A stretch of DNA of 64,000 nucleotides from Penium margaritaceum. Its lineage: Eukaryota; Streptophyta; Zygnematophyceae; Desmidiales; Peniaceae. Where the stretch lies: assembly GCA_023375785.1 (NCBI GenBank), contig SZWC01006825.1, positions 67,330 to 131,329 of the forward strand, in the 5' to 3' direction. The notes beneath the pieces were generated by a model. That model did no database searches and had not been told where the DNA came from. It saw only the letters and a list, made by a program, of their open reading frames with translations. Below are positions 46,747 to 56,443 of the stretch, one piece after another (the stretch's first letter is position 1; every line of letters begins with the position of its first letter). A program made the position numbers and the translations under genes.

Positions 46747-47241
46747 TTACCATTTTCCCCTGTCGCTCACGGGCGTCCTCGCCCTAGTCCCCCCTCTTGG
46801 TGTTCCCCTCCATACAGTGAGCTTCCTTGCATACTTCTGCTGCCCCCTCCTGGATCTTCGCTGAACACCTTGGAGTGCCGACATCAAGTAGTAGCCTCTA
46901 TGGCGGTAGCCCAAGTGTCCACTCATCGATCGCTTGTTTTTTCTAGTGAACCCGCATCCCATCCAAGGGCACTTCCATGGCGGGCCACATTGTGAAGGCG
47001 TCCCCCCACTCTCTACCCCCTGTGTTCGTGCAATGTCGTCCCTGCTCCTGCCTACAGCGTTCATTGCATATGCCGGCCTCCTTCCCTCCTCCGTTTCTGG
47101 TTGCTTATCCACCCCTCGGGTGTGTCCCGCAGCTGCTCCGCTGCTTTTCTCCTCGGGTGAAGGCTGTGATCCCTCCTCTTGCTCCGGTGCCTCTCCCCCT
47201 CCCTCCGTTGTGGCACACATCCCTGATGTGCCCGGTGGCAC
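46747..47241 (-). pseudogene. LINE f: zinc-finger segment
   Basis: A 165-residue frame. Residues 91-114 read CPWMGC...SMSGHLGYRH with Cys91, Cys96, His109 and His114 (46900-46971). Conserved flanks IARTQGVESGG and GPPWKCPWMGC match copy b. Conservation in two diverged copies supports a real DNA- or RNA-binding finger. Confidence 0.7.
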
Positions 47242-47516
47242 TTGGTCTGACTCGTGATCACCTGCCTCTTACTCCCTCCCAGTGGCCTTTGCTGCCTCTC
47301 CTGTACGCGGAGCCTCCCTACCTTCATTGGCCCTCCTACGTCCATGCCATCTCCTTGCCCCCATCTTTATGTGCATTCTTCGTGTCCCTGCCATGCTGTC
47401 CATCATCATGATCGGCCCTCCCGCCCCCTCTGTTGTCCATGGTACTATGGCCAATGTTGGCACTACGACCCCCTTGGTGCACGGACCCTCGTACCCTCTT
47501 CTCCTTGCCTCTCCTC

Positions 47517-48566
47517 TCAGGTCCCCTCCTCTTTCTCTCCTTTTTCTTGCTCTTCCTCTCCTTTCTCCTCCTCCTCTTCACCCACTACCTCTTCCTCATC
47601 CCCCCTCCGTCTACTCCTGTCATCCCCCTCCTCCTCATCACCTGCTATCCCTGATCCTCTTGCTCCGGCTGCCCTCCCTCTGCTCCCTATGCTCCCCTGA
47701 CTCCCTTGGGTGCTATGGTCCCTAGCACTAGGAACTTCCTCGCTTGTCTCCCCCTCTGCATCCTCCTCCTCTCCTCGTCTTCCCTTGGTCAATTGTGGCG
47801 CATATCCTACGTATCCTCTCTCCATGGGCCCTGTTGCCATTTCCCTGCCTGTCTGTCGGGTCCTAATTACCAACTCCTTCCCGTCTGCTCCCTCTGCCAT
47901 CTCCACGTCCTCTCGTTGTGCTAGGCCCCGTTCCTTTAATTGCGTAACTCTGTTCTGCAAACCCTGACTCATGCGGTTACTCCTGTGAGATAGTGCCCAC
48001 TACACAGTCAGGGCCCCCGTGAGTTCCCGAAGTCCTCTCTGCTGCTGGTCAAGCACACCGAGTGCCGCATCACGCAACGTCTTACATCTCCTTATAATCT
48101 CCCATCGCGCTCGCTTGTCCTCCAGCCGGTCATACTCCCTCCTCCTTTCCTGGCCTGTGACTACCGCCTGCACCTCGCGCGTTGCTTCATATAACTCTTT
48201 CATGCGTGATTCTGACACTGCCTCTGCCACCTGGACCCGTAGCAGTTCCTGTTGGAGGGCATCCGTCTGACCCTAGAGGCTGGTGAAGTGGCAGCCCATG
48301 ACCTCGTCGTAGCGGAGGAACAACCCTCGGAACATGTCTCTGGTGTCCTCTTGCATCATCCCACATGCCAGGACCACCTCCTCCAATAGCTTTCGCGCGA
48401 TCTCTATCCATCCTCGTTGGTCACGATGATCTTCCTGTTGGGTTGGGTTTTTCGGGCTCCTTCCTTCTACTCCACTTCGGCTTGTGTCAGCCCCCATTGT
48501 CTTCCTCCGGCCCTCGTCTTTCTCCTCTGGGCCCCGCCTTAAGGGCTCAACCTCTTCTCTCTCCAC
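47517..48566 (-). pseudogene. LINE f: helical and acidic N-terminal region
   Basis: The frame 48273-48566 reads IARKLLEEVVLACGMMQEDT and RGLFLRYDEVMG. The frame 48000-48230 is charged and helix-like (AVSESRMKELYEATREVQAV; DQQQRGLRELT), probably a coiled coil. 47517-47972 goes from QGLQNRVTQLKERG to a Glu/Asp/Arg-rich tail after PSARDHSTQGS. Copies b, e and h repeat this order, so it was coding. It could mediate RNP assembly; no known domain is recognised. Confidence 0.55.
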
Positions 48567-49396
48567 GGCAACATTTTTCTCTTCTTGTCTGCTTACCTTC
48601 TAGCCGTTCCCCTTTCCCTTTCCGCTCCCGACAGGCTGTTGTCCATCCCCGGTCCCATCCTTTATACCGTGGTCCTGCCGCTTCTTAGTCTCAGCCAGTA
48701 CCCCACTGGCTTGTATCCCTCCTATCTCTCCCATTTTTTCTTTCCTCCTTGCTGCACCCTCCCCCCTCTGTCCTCCTCGCCTTGTCTCCCTAGTATGACC
48801 TTTTCTCGGTCCACCTCCATGCTCATTGTGGGCCTATGTGCTCCATCTCGCCTCATATGTTGTGCTCTTGCTTTGACTCTACATATACGGGTGTCTCCTG
48901 CTGTTGTGCCTCGCTGACCGCCCATCGTCGAGTCCTCTCCTGCTATGCTCCTCCAATCTCTGCCTGCTTCTTTTGCCAGCTTCGTGGCCCTTTCACCGTC
49001 GTCTTGTATCTACTGCGAGGTGGCTGTAGTGGTGGTTTCGGTTGTTCCACCCCCTTGAACTCGACTGTCAGGGTTTCCACCGGCGGGGTTGTGGGTAATT
49101 GGAGGGGGGGTAGTCTGTCGGCGGTGCTGGCGATGAGGGCAAGATCCAGGGGGTTCCCTGAAATGGGATGATGTGCTATTTTATTCTTTTTTTGAATTTT
49201 GTGTGTAAAAATTGGGGCCATTGGTGTTGTGTGTGCTGAAGGAGGAAGTTTGATTGTTGATAGGTATCCCGGGTATTTTAGAAATACACCCTTTGGATAT
49301 TTCAGGAACCCCCCTTCTGGGTGGGTAGATCAAAAAATCGTTGGGCCCCCAATGATTGGGGACTCCTCTTGCAGGGGAAGCGAGAGGAGACCCCCT

Positions 49397-50362
49397 CCTA
49401 CCCTTGGCTCACCGATGGCTGCGATCGACTTCCCCAGGGGGTCGTCTCCAAGGTCGTCGATTTGCCATGTGCCCCCCCTCCCTATGGCTGCTCCCCCCCT
49501 TCTTCTCTGTTGTCGGCCGTCTGGTGGTTGGCAGTTGAGCCTCGCTCCCACCGGCTGCCTTCCGCTTGTCCCCCCCGCTGACCACCTCCTACTCCTCCCC
49601 CCCGATCGAGGGATTGGTACGAGGAGCAGTGAAAGAGGGGCCGGCGGCNNNNNNNNNNNNNNNNNNNNNNNNNNNNNNNNNNNNNNNNNNNNNNNNNNNN
49701 NNNNNNNNNNNNNNNNNNNNNNNNNNNNNNNNNNNNNNNNNNNNNNNNNNNNNNNNNNNNNNNNNNNNNNNNNNNNNNNNNNNNNNNNNNNNNNNNNNNN
49801 NNNNNNNNNNNNNNNNNNNNNNNNNNNNNNNNNNNNNNNNNNNNNNNNNNNNNNNNNNNNNNNNNNNNNNNNNNNNNNNNNNNNNNNNNNNNNNNNNNNN
49901 NNNNNNNNNNNNNNNNNNNNNNNNNNNNNNNNNNNNNNNNNNNNNNNNNNNNNNNNNNNNNNNNNNNNNNNNNNNNNNNNNNNNNNNNNNNNNNNNNNNN
50001 NNNNNNNNNNNNNNNNNNNNNNNNNNNNNNNNNNNNNNNNNNNNNNNNNNNNNNNNNNNNNNNNNNNNNNNNNNNNNNNNNNNNNNNNNNNNNNNNNNNN
50101 NNNNNNNNNNCCTACCCTTGGCTCACCGATGGCTGCGATCGACTTCCCCAGGGGGTCGTCTCCAAGGTCGTCGATTTGCCATGTGCCCCCCCTCCCTATG
50201 GCTGCTCCCCCCCTTCTTCTCTGTTGTCGGCCGTCTGGTGGTTGGCAGTTGAGCCTCGCTCCCACCGGCTGCCTTCCGCTTGTCCCCCCCGCTGACCACC
50301 TCCTACTCCTCCCCCCCGATCGAGGGATTGGTACGAGGAGCAGTGAAAGAGGGGCCGGCGGC
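49397..50362. other. Assembly artefact: 462-N gap flanked by identical 252-bp copies
   Basis: 49397-49648 and 50111-50362 are identical by eye, and everything between is N (49649-50110). Copy b has this leader segment once. Overlapping contig ends were scaffolded with an estimated gap; real sequence is probably continuous with one copy. Confidence 0.92.
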
Positions 50363-51024
50363 GCCCCAACCCCCCTATGCTGCCTGCTACGTGGCGTCCC
50401 CCGGCCGGCACGCGTGGGGCTACATTCCGTCGTGGGTGCCGCTTAACCCCCCCTTGAGGGGCTCGCCGCCCCCCTTTCTCCACCTTGCTCCCCACTCCCG
50501 CCACGTGGCAGGGCGGGAGTGGACCCGTTGGAAAGCTCCCACCGAGGGCTATCCAACGGGCCCGCTCTCGCCTGGAACGGTGCACCCTGGAGGCAGAGCG
50601 GGCCCGCCATGGCCCGGTGGAAATGCTGATGTGAGTAATCTGCCAGGCTTTTTGGCTGCTCACTCCCTCTGTGTAAGACATGGCAGAGCCAGAGTGGGCC
50701 CCGTGTGGAGCCTTCTCCAAGGGCTATCCACCGGTATCCTCCGCTTGTCAAATACCACCTGCACCTACCGGATTGCACAGGGCCCACTCCGATAGCCCTG
50801 TGCTATCCGGTTGGTGCACGTGATGTGGACTGGTCGATGACCTGGCGTGTGCAACCGCTGAGGCACGCCACATGGCAAAAACCGGTGCGCCGGGACCGCG
50901 GAGGCCTGCTGATGTGGCAGACCCACTCTGACGTGGCCCCGAAACCAGGGCTGTCCTGGACCACCCCTTTTGGAAGCCCGTTAGAGAGCCCCCTGCGACG
51001 CCGTCGCCCGCAGCTTTGTTGTCC

Positions 51025-51081
<57 letters not shown>

Positions 51082-51195
51082 GTAGATAGATAGATAGAGA
51101 GATAGATAGATAGATAGATAGATAGATAGGTAGATAGATAGATAGAGAGATAGATAGATAGATAGATAGATAGATAGGTAGATAGATAGATAGAG

Positions 51196-51267
<72 letters not shown>

Positions 51268-51268
51268 C
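51025..51268. repeat. GATA microsatellite between LINE f 5' end and LINE g 3' end
   Basis: Nearly pure (GATA)n with a higher-order pattern: a block with GGTAGATAGATAGATAGAGA repeats about three times some 57 bp apart. Borders are TTGTCC|GATA on the left and GATA|CAATCGCATTCAATGAA on the right. Confidence 0.95.
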
Positions 51269-51689
51269 AATCGCATTCAATGAACTGTGAGTTTACATGG
51301 GACCTGCAAGTTTCGAGTTCTCCACTTCAGTGGAATCAGCAACAAAAAAAAACAGTCACGAGTAAGATGATGAAATAATACATAGTCTGGAGCATAGCCC
51401 TGAACTGACACTCGCGATGAAGACAAAGTCATTTGTTCCATCTATCACTGGTCCAAAAGGCATAGGTCTGCTACGGATGGTCCCTCTACCCTCTTGTATA
51501 GCACTCTCCATGCCCTGGCAATGTTCTGGTCAAGCAAAGTGCCAGCCATACGCTCCACGGCCCGCTGTTGCAACTGTTGCCCCTGTGCTCACTGAAGGTC
51601 CACTTCCATGCACTGGTTGAGGGAGGCGCACAATGGAACCGACACCCCCGGAGTACCTCCATGTTGGGCCAACCTCCACTCGTTTGGTC
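51269..51689 (-). mobile_element. LINE copy g: 420-bp 3' fragment
   Basis: Only the 3' UTR and last part of the C-terminal tail (QLQQRA-like and FCLDQ-like stretches). Its truncated 5' end (AACCTCCACTCG) joins GATA directly, showing an insertion that stopped after about 0.4 kb of cDNA. Confidence 0.85.
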
Positions 51690-51706
51690 GATCGATTGAT
51701 AGATAT

Positions 51707-51781
<75 letters not shown>

Positions 51782-51822
51782 CATAGATAGATAGATAGAT
51801 AGATAGGTAGGTCGATAGATAA

Positions 51823-51860
<38 letters not shown>

Positions 51861-51893
51861 GGATAGATAGATAGGTAGATGGATAGATAGATC
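51690..51893. repeat. GATA microsatellite between LINE g and LINE h
   Basis: About 200 bp, slightly degenerate at both edges (TTGGTCGATCGATTGATAG at the left). It joins the truncated end of copy g to the 3' end of copy h. Confidence 0.92.
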
Positions 51894-54800
51894 AAAATGA
51901 TCCAATGAACTGTGAGTTTTACATGTGACAGCAAGTTCCAAGTTCTCCCCAACAATGGAATGAAAAAATAATCCAAAGACACGAGAAAAATGAGCATGCA
52001 GTGGATAGTCTGGAACATAGCCATGAAGTCTCACTCATCCTCCTGACAAGCTCATCCTGTCCCTCTACCCCCACTCCACAAAACAGAGGTCTTCCACAGA
52101 TGGTCCCTCATTCTTCTTGGTTATTAGTTTCCACGCTCTGGAAATTTTTTGGTTGAGAGAAGTGTCAGCCGCACCATCCATAGCTCCCATTTGTTTCTAT
52201 TATGCCTGTTCTCGCTGGAGGGCCACTGCCATGCGCGGGTTGAGGATAGGATGCAATGGAATCGGCACTCCTGCAGTTTCTTCATGTCGGGCCAATCTCC
52301 GCTCGGTCACTTGCAATGACATGTGCAACATGTTCTAGAGACCTCGCAAGAAGGCTCCCAAGGTCTCCATCACAGGGAAGACAATTTCCATATGATCGCG
52401 CTTTGCCTCCCGTCACCACCATCCATATTTCCTCTCCTTTGCCCTCACCACATCCTCCATTGCCACTCCCAATTACTCTATCGACGCCCTCTACAAGTGC
52501 GGCCGTTGTGGGTCTACGATGACCACATCCATCACGAGCGTGTGACCTGTGGCTGGGTCAAAACATGTGATATTTGGGTGTCCGTTTGGTAGCAGTCTCA
52601 CGTGCTCTACCATCACCCCACCCATCCTACCCTTGCATACAACTGCAACCAACTCACTCATCACTACATCATGGACCACGTTTGTGCTCCATCCGTGGAC
52701 ACAGCGGAGGGCGAGTTGTGGTACACATGGCTGTATAAAGCTCCTTTTTGCACACGTGTACCGCAACGTATGGCCTAGGTGCGTAATATGTAGTCCAAGG
52801 TGGAACCTAGAACCCACTTTCCTGTCCTCCGGTGCCAATACAGCCGTTCGATGATGGACCGGGGATGTACCAATAGCCAGTCCCCGTTTTGCTGCTCCCA
52901 AACGGCCGCCAGCCACTACAACAGTGGGAGCGCTTCCTCTCCTCCCAACTCCGCTTCTACCATTGATCGGAGCTCCCCAAGCTGTCACTCGTGGAATGTT
53001 TCACACAAGTCCTAGAACAGGCACTCGGGGCTAAAGCTGCACACCAAATCCTAGGATTTGGGGATCGGATTCATGAACCCGGATCTATATCCAAATTCGG
53101 GGATCCGGATCCTTAAATAGGATTCGATCCGGGATTCGGGGATCCTTTTTCCACTAGTTCCAACATGGAAAAGAGGGTTACATGTGGCATATTAGAGGAT
53201 TTTTACTTGTCCTAACGTACAGGATTCGGAAACGATTCGTGAATCCCTAGGATTTGCGGATCCAGATCCGGATTCGCGGATCGAAGCCAGACCTGGATCC
53301 GGATTCGTGAATCTGGATCCGATCTCAGAACCGGGAATCTTACCCGGTGTGCACCCTTACTTAGGGCTCCCCTGCTTGCATTCCGCTAGTTGTGGAACGT
53401 TTGCTTTTACTACATCTGGGAATCCCTACAATACCCTCTCACAAAGCTCTGGAAAGGCCCCCTTCGTCCATGGTCTCTTTCCTCCTCCCTCACCCTCTCC
53501 ACTCTCCTCGGGGCCTCGTGGATGGAGGAGACATCTCACCGCATGCTAGGATTGGAGCCGGTCGCATACAAATGAGAGAGGACGAGGTCCCCCGCCCCTT
53601 GCAAGCCCAGTCTGTCCAGCCAAATCGAAAGCCTGTTTGAGGGAGGTCAAATCCCCTCACCCCCACTACCTCAAAGATGGTATCTCGCTCGACCGAGTTG
53701 TATGCATTCTGCCAGCAATCCCCACTCCGCCTGCTCATCCAGCTATTTCAAGATGGTGTGGACTGTCGTATTGCCTCCCCCCCTTCTGACACTCCCACCG
53801 CCTACTATAGTGCTGCCATCGCTCTCTCCATCTTACTCCTCCCCGTACTCACCATCCATCTCCTTAACAAACACCGAATTGCTTCTCCCACTAGAATCGG
53901 CTGCACACCACCATCACGCTTTAGTTATGTGATAAGCCTGCTCTCTACAAGGAAGCCCCAAGCTATGCGGTGGAGCCATCCCCGACATAGAGAGGCAAGT
54001 AGCTGTGCCAACTGGCTTGTGAGCTGCTCATCTCCCACCACGACCTGCCAAAGATGGCCCAATGTCATTTTCAACAGTCCCGCAGCCGTACCGCTGTTTG
54101 CGTACCCCACATGCATCTGGGAACCGTACATGAGCAGACCTTGTTGCCTCTGCCACCCAAGCTGGTGTCGCCAGCTCCTTTGTCGGGTTCTTTGCCTGCA
54201 ACTGCACCAACACCTCTGGACCAGACGGTGCAAATGAGGCATTGTCCAAGGCATTGCATGCCTTAGAATTGTTCCCCTAGTAGAACTTGGTCACCGCCCT
54301 CTATAGTCACTCATCCCTCACCTCCTCTGTATGGAACATGCGATGTGGTGGAGGTGGACACCCTGTAGGGTGAGAATGTGCGATGACCTAGTGTGCCCCG
54401 TCCTACCAGCAACTCCTTAATCTTTCTGGCGTCTTCACTCCGATCTCCACTCCTGGTGTCTCCCCCATATGGTGGGTTCCCTCTGTCTCTCCCGCCATTC
54501 CTCTCTTGGATCCACCACTGAACTCCCTGGAGCACCGTCGCCAAGTACCACCTCCTATGTCGGCAGCCCTAGTGTCCACTCATCGATTGCTTCATCATTC
54601 CGATTAACCTGCATCCCATCCATGGACACCACCAGAACGGGTCCCATCTTGGGGGTGGCACCCTGCTTTCTCCATCTTGTGCTCGCTCGGTGTCATCCGC
54701 GTATCTCCTTGCAGTGCTCATAACCTCTGCCTGCCTCCCTCCCTCCCCTGTGCACGGTGGCCGGTCCTGCCCCCGAGCTTGTCCCACAGCTGTTCCGCTT

Positions 54801-56443
54801 GTCGTCGCCCCCAATATCGACTGCGATTCCTTTGTGTGGACCCTCAGCCGGTCAATCGTCCGAATGTGGCCTGTGCTGGAGCCCCTATCCCCCTCTTGCT
54901 CTGGTGGCTTTCCCACTCCTCCAGTTAGAGTGCCCAACTCTGATGTGTCCAATGATACCTGGTCTGACTCAGGACCTCTTGCCGCTTCGCGCCCGCTAGC
55001 TGCCTCCACCCCTTCGCCTGTGATTGAAACCTCCTTGCCTTCTTTGGCATTCCTTCATCTACACCGTCTCCTTGCTCCCATCTTCATGCGTGTCCTCCCT
55101 GTCCCTGCCGACCTGTCTGCCATGTCAGGCCCTCGAGCCCCGTCTACGGTCCATGGTACTATGGCCAATGTTGGCTCTGCGTCCACCCTTAGCGGGTGGA
55201 CCCATGCGTCCTCCTCTCCTTGTCTCTCCAGATGGGCCAGGTTTTCTTGCTTCTCTTTCTCCCCCTCCTCATCCGCACCCAGTGTCTCTCCCTTGCCCCC
55301 TTTTTGTCTCCTTGCATCATTCCCCACACCTGATCCACTTGCTCCGGCCGCACTCCCGCCGCTCCCTCTGCTCCCACCACTCCCCTGAGTGTTATGGTCC
55401 CTATCGCCGAGGACCTTGTCGCTTGTTTCCCTTCCTCTATCGTCCCTGTCATGGCCTCCACTTCCCTCGGTCGATTGCGGTGCATCTTGCCCATCTCCTG
55501 TCTCAATGGGCCCTGCCGCCGGTCTCCTGCCTATATGTCCCATCTTCAATGTGAGCTCCTTCTGGTCTACCTCCTCAGTCATCTCCACATAATCTTGCTT
55601 TACTGTGCATCGTCCTCCAAATGTGCCTCTCTGTCCTCCAATCTCTGATTTTCAGGACCCCGCGAGTTCTCCTAGTTCTCTTTGGTGCAGATCCAATGCT
55701 CCTAGTGTTGCCCCACACAAGGTCTTGCATCCCCTCACAACCTCCCGTCACGCTCGCTCGTCATCCTGCCGGTCGTGCTCTCTCCTCCTAGCCTGGGCTA
55801 CAACTACTGAATGCACCTTTTGCATAGCTTCACTTAACTCTTGCACGCATGACTCTGCCACAGCCTGTGCCAATTCGATCCACTGCAGCTCCTGCCGACA
55901 AGAATCTATCTGGCCCTTGAGGATTGTGAAGTGGCCTCCCATCACCCCGTTGTAGCGGAGGAACAACCCTTGAATCCTCTCTCTCATGTCCTCCTGCATC
56001 GTCCCACATGCCGAGACCACCTCCTCCCATAGGGTTCAACCTGTCTCCATCCACCCTCGACGGTCACAGTGAACCTCCTCTTGGTTCGTGTATTTTGGTC
56101 TCCCTCCCTCTACCCCTCGGCCCGTTTCAGCAACCGCCTCCTTCATCCGATCCTGGTCCATCTCCTTCATGGTCCTCCCGATAGGCTCTCACTCCTCCCT
56201 CCCACACTCCTTCTTGTCAGCACATCTCCTCGTCTTTCCCCTTTCCCTCTCCGCTCTCGACCGGCTGCCATCCACCCCTGGTCCCGACATTTGTGTCGCA
56301 TTCCTGACGCTTCCCAGTCTTGGCCTGTGCCTTGTTGGCCTTTATTCCACCTGTCCCTTGCTGGCTCATGGTCCTCCTTGCTATTTCCTTCACCCCTTCG
56401 TCAACTTCTCCTTGTCTCCCAGAATCATGGGTGTCTCAGGGAA
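51894..56443 (-). mobile_element. LINE copy h: 3' two-thirds, with internal deletion and MITE
   Basis: Sense from 56443 down: part of the N-terminal region, finger region (54569-55009: CPWMGC and the first His, then a stop), RT N-terminal half (about 53660-54260), then a deletion near 53632 of about 700 bp relative to copy b that removes the RT active site and thumb, then the C-terminal part. The RLE motif in 52491-52988 reads PNITCFDPATGHTLVMDV. A hAT-like MITE splits it at 53033. E10 cuts its 5' end. No function is possible. Confidence 0.85.
53033..53360. mobile_element. hAT-like MITE inside LINE h
   Basis: Ends AAAGCTGCACACC and GGTGTGCACCCTTAC form a short terminal inverted repeat (exact core TGCACACC). 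The flanks TCGGGGCT (53025-53032) and TTAGGGCT (53361-53368) are 8-bp repeats with two mismatches, the length hAT transposases make. The 328-bp body has no coding and is full of GGATC/GGATTCG motifs in both orientations. Copy c shows the uninterrupted LINE at this point (near 15541). Confidence 0.8.

Larger units (their letters stand above)
42769..51024 (-). mobile_element. LINE copy f: full-length but degraded, with assembly gap
   Basis: Both family ends are present, each against GATA. Subtracting the 462-N gap and one copy of the 252-bp duplication leaves about 7.5 kb, equal to copy b. The finger (46900-46971) and RLE motif are intact, but the RT active site reads LAHLDETYLL near 44660, Glu for the second Asp. 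A perfect 17-bp hairpin sits at 45695-45731. Frames are broken in several places. Confidence 0.85.

Noticed and set aside
5383-51024. The LINE chain as a simple satellite made by unequal crossing over of one unit
   Set aside because: Copies c and g are truncated at different 5' points yet still join GATA, and tract lengths and LINE divergence vary widely. Separate insertions explain this better, though crossing over between GATA tracts could have added copies.
5761-51893. GATA/CATA tracts as CRISPR-like or telomeric arrays
   Set aside because: No spacers and no telomeric unit; they are tetranucleotide microsatellites at LINE junctions.
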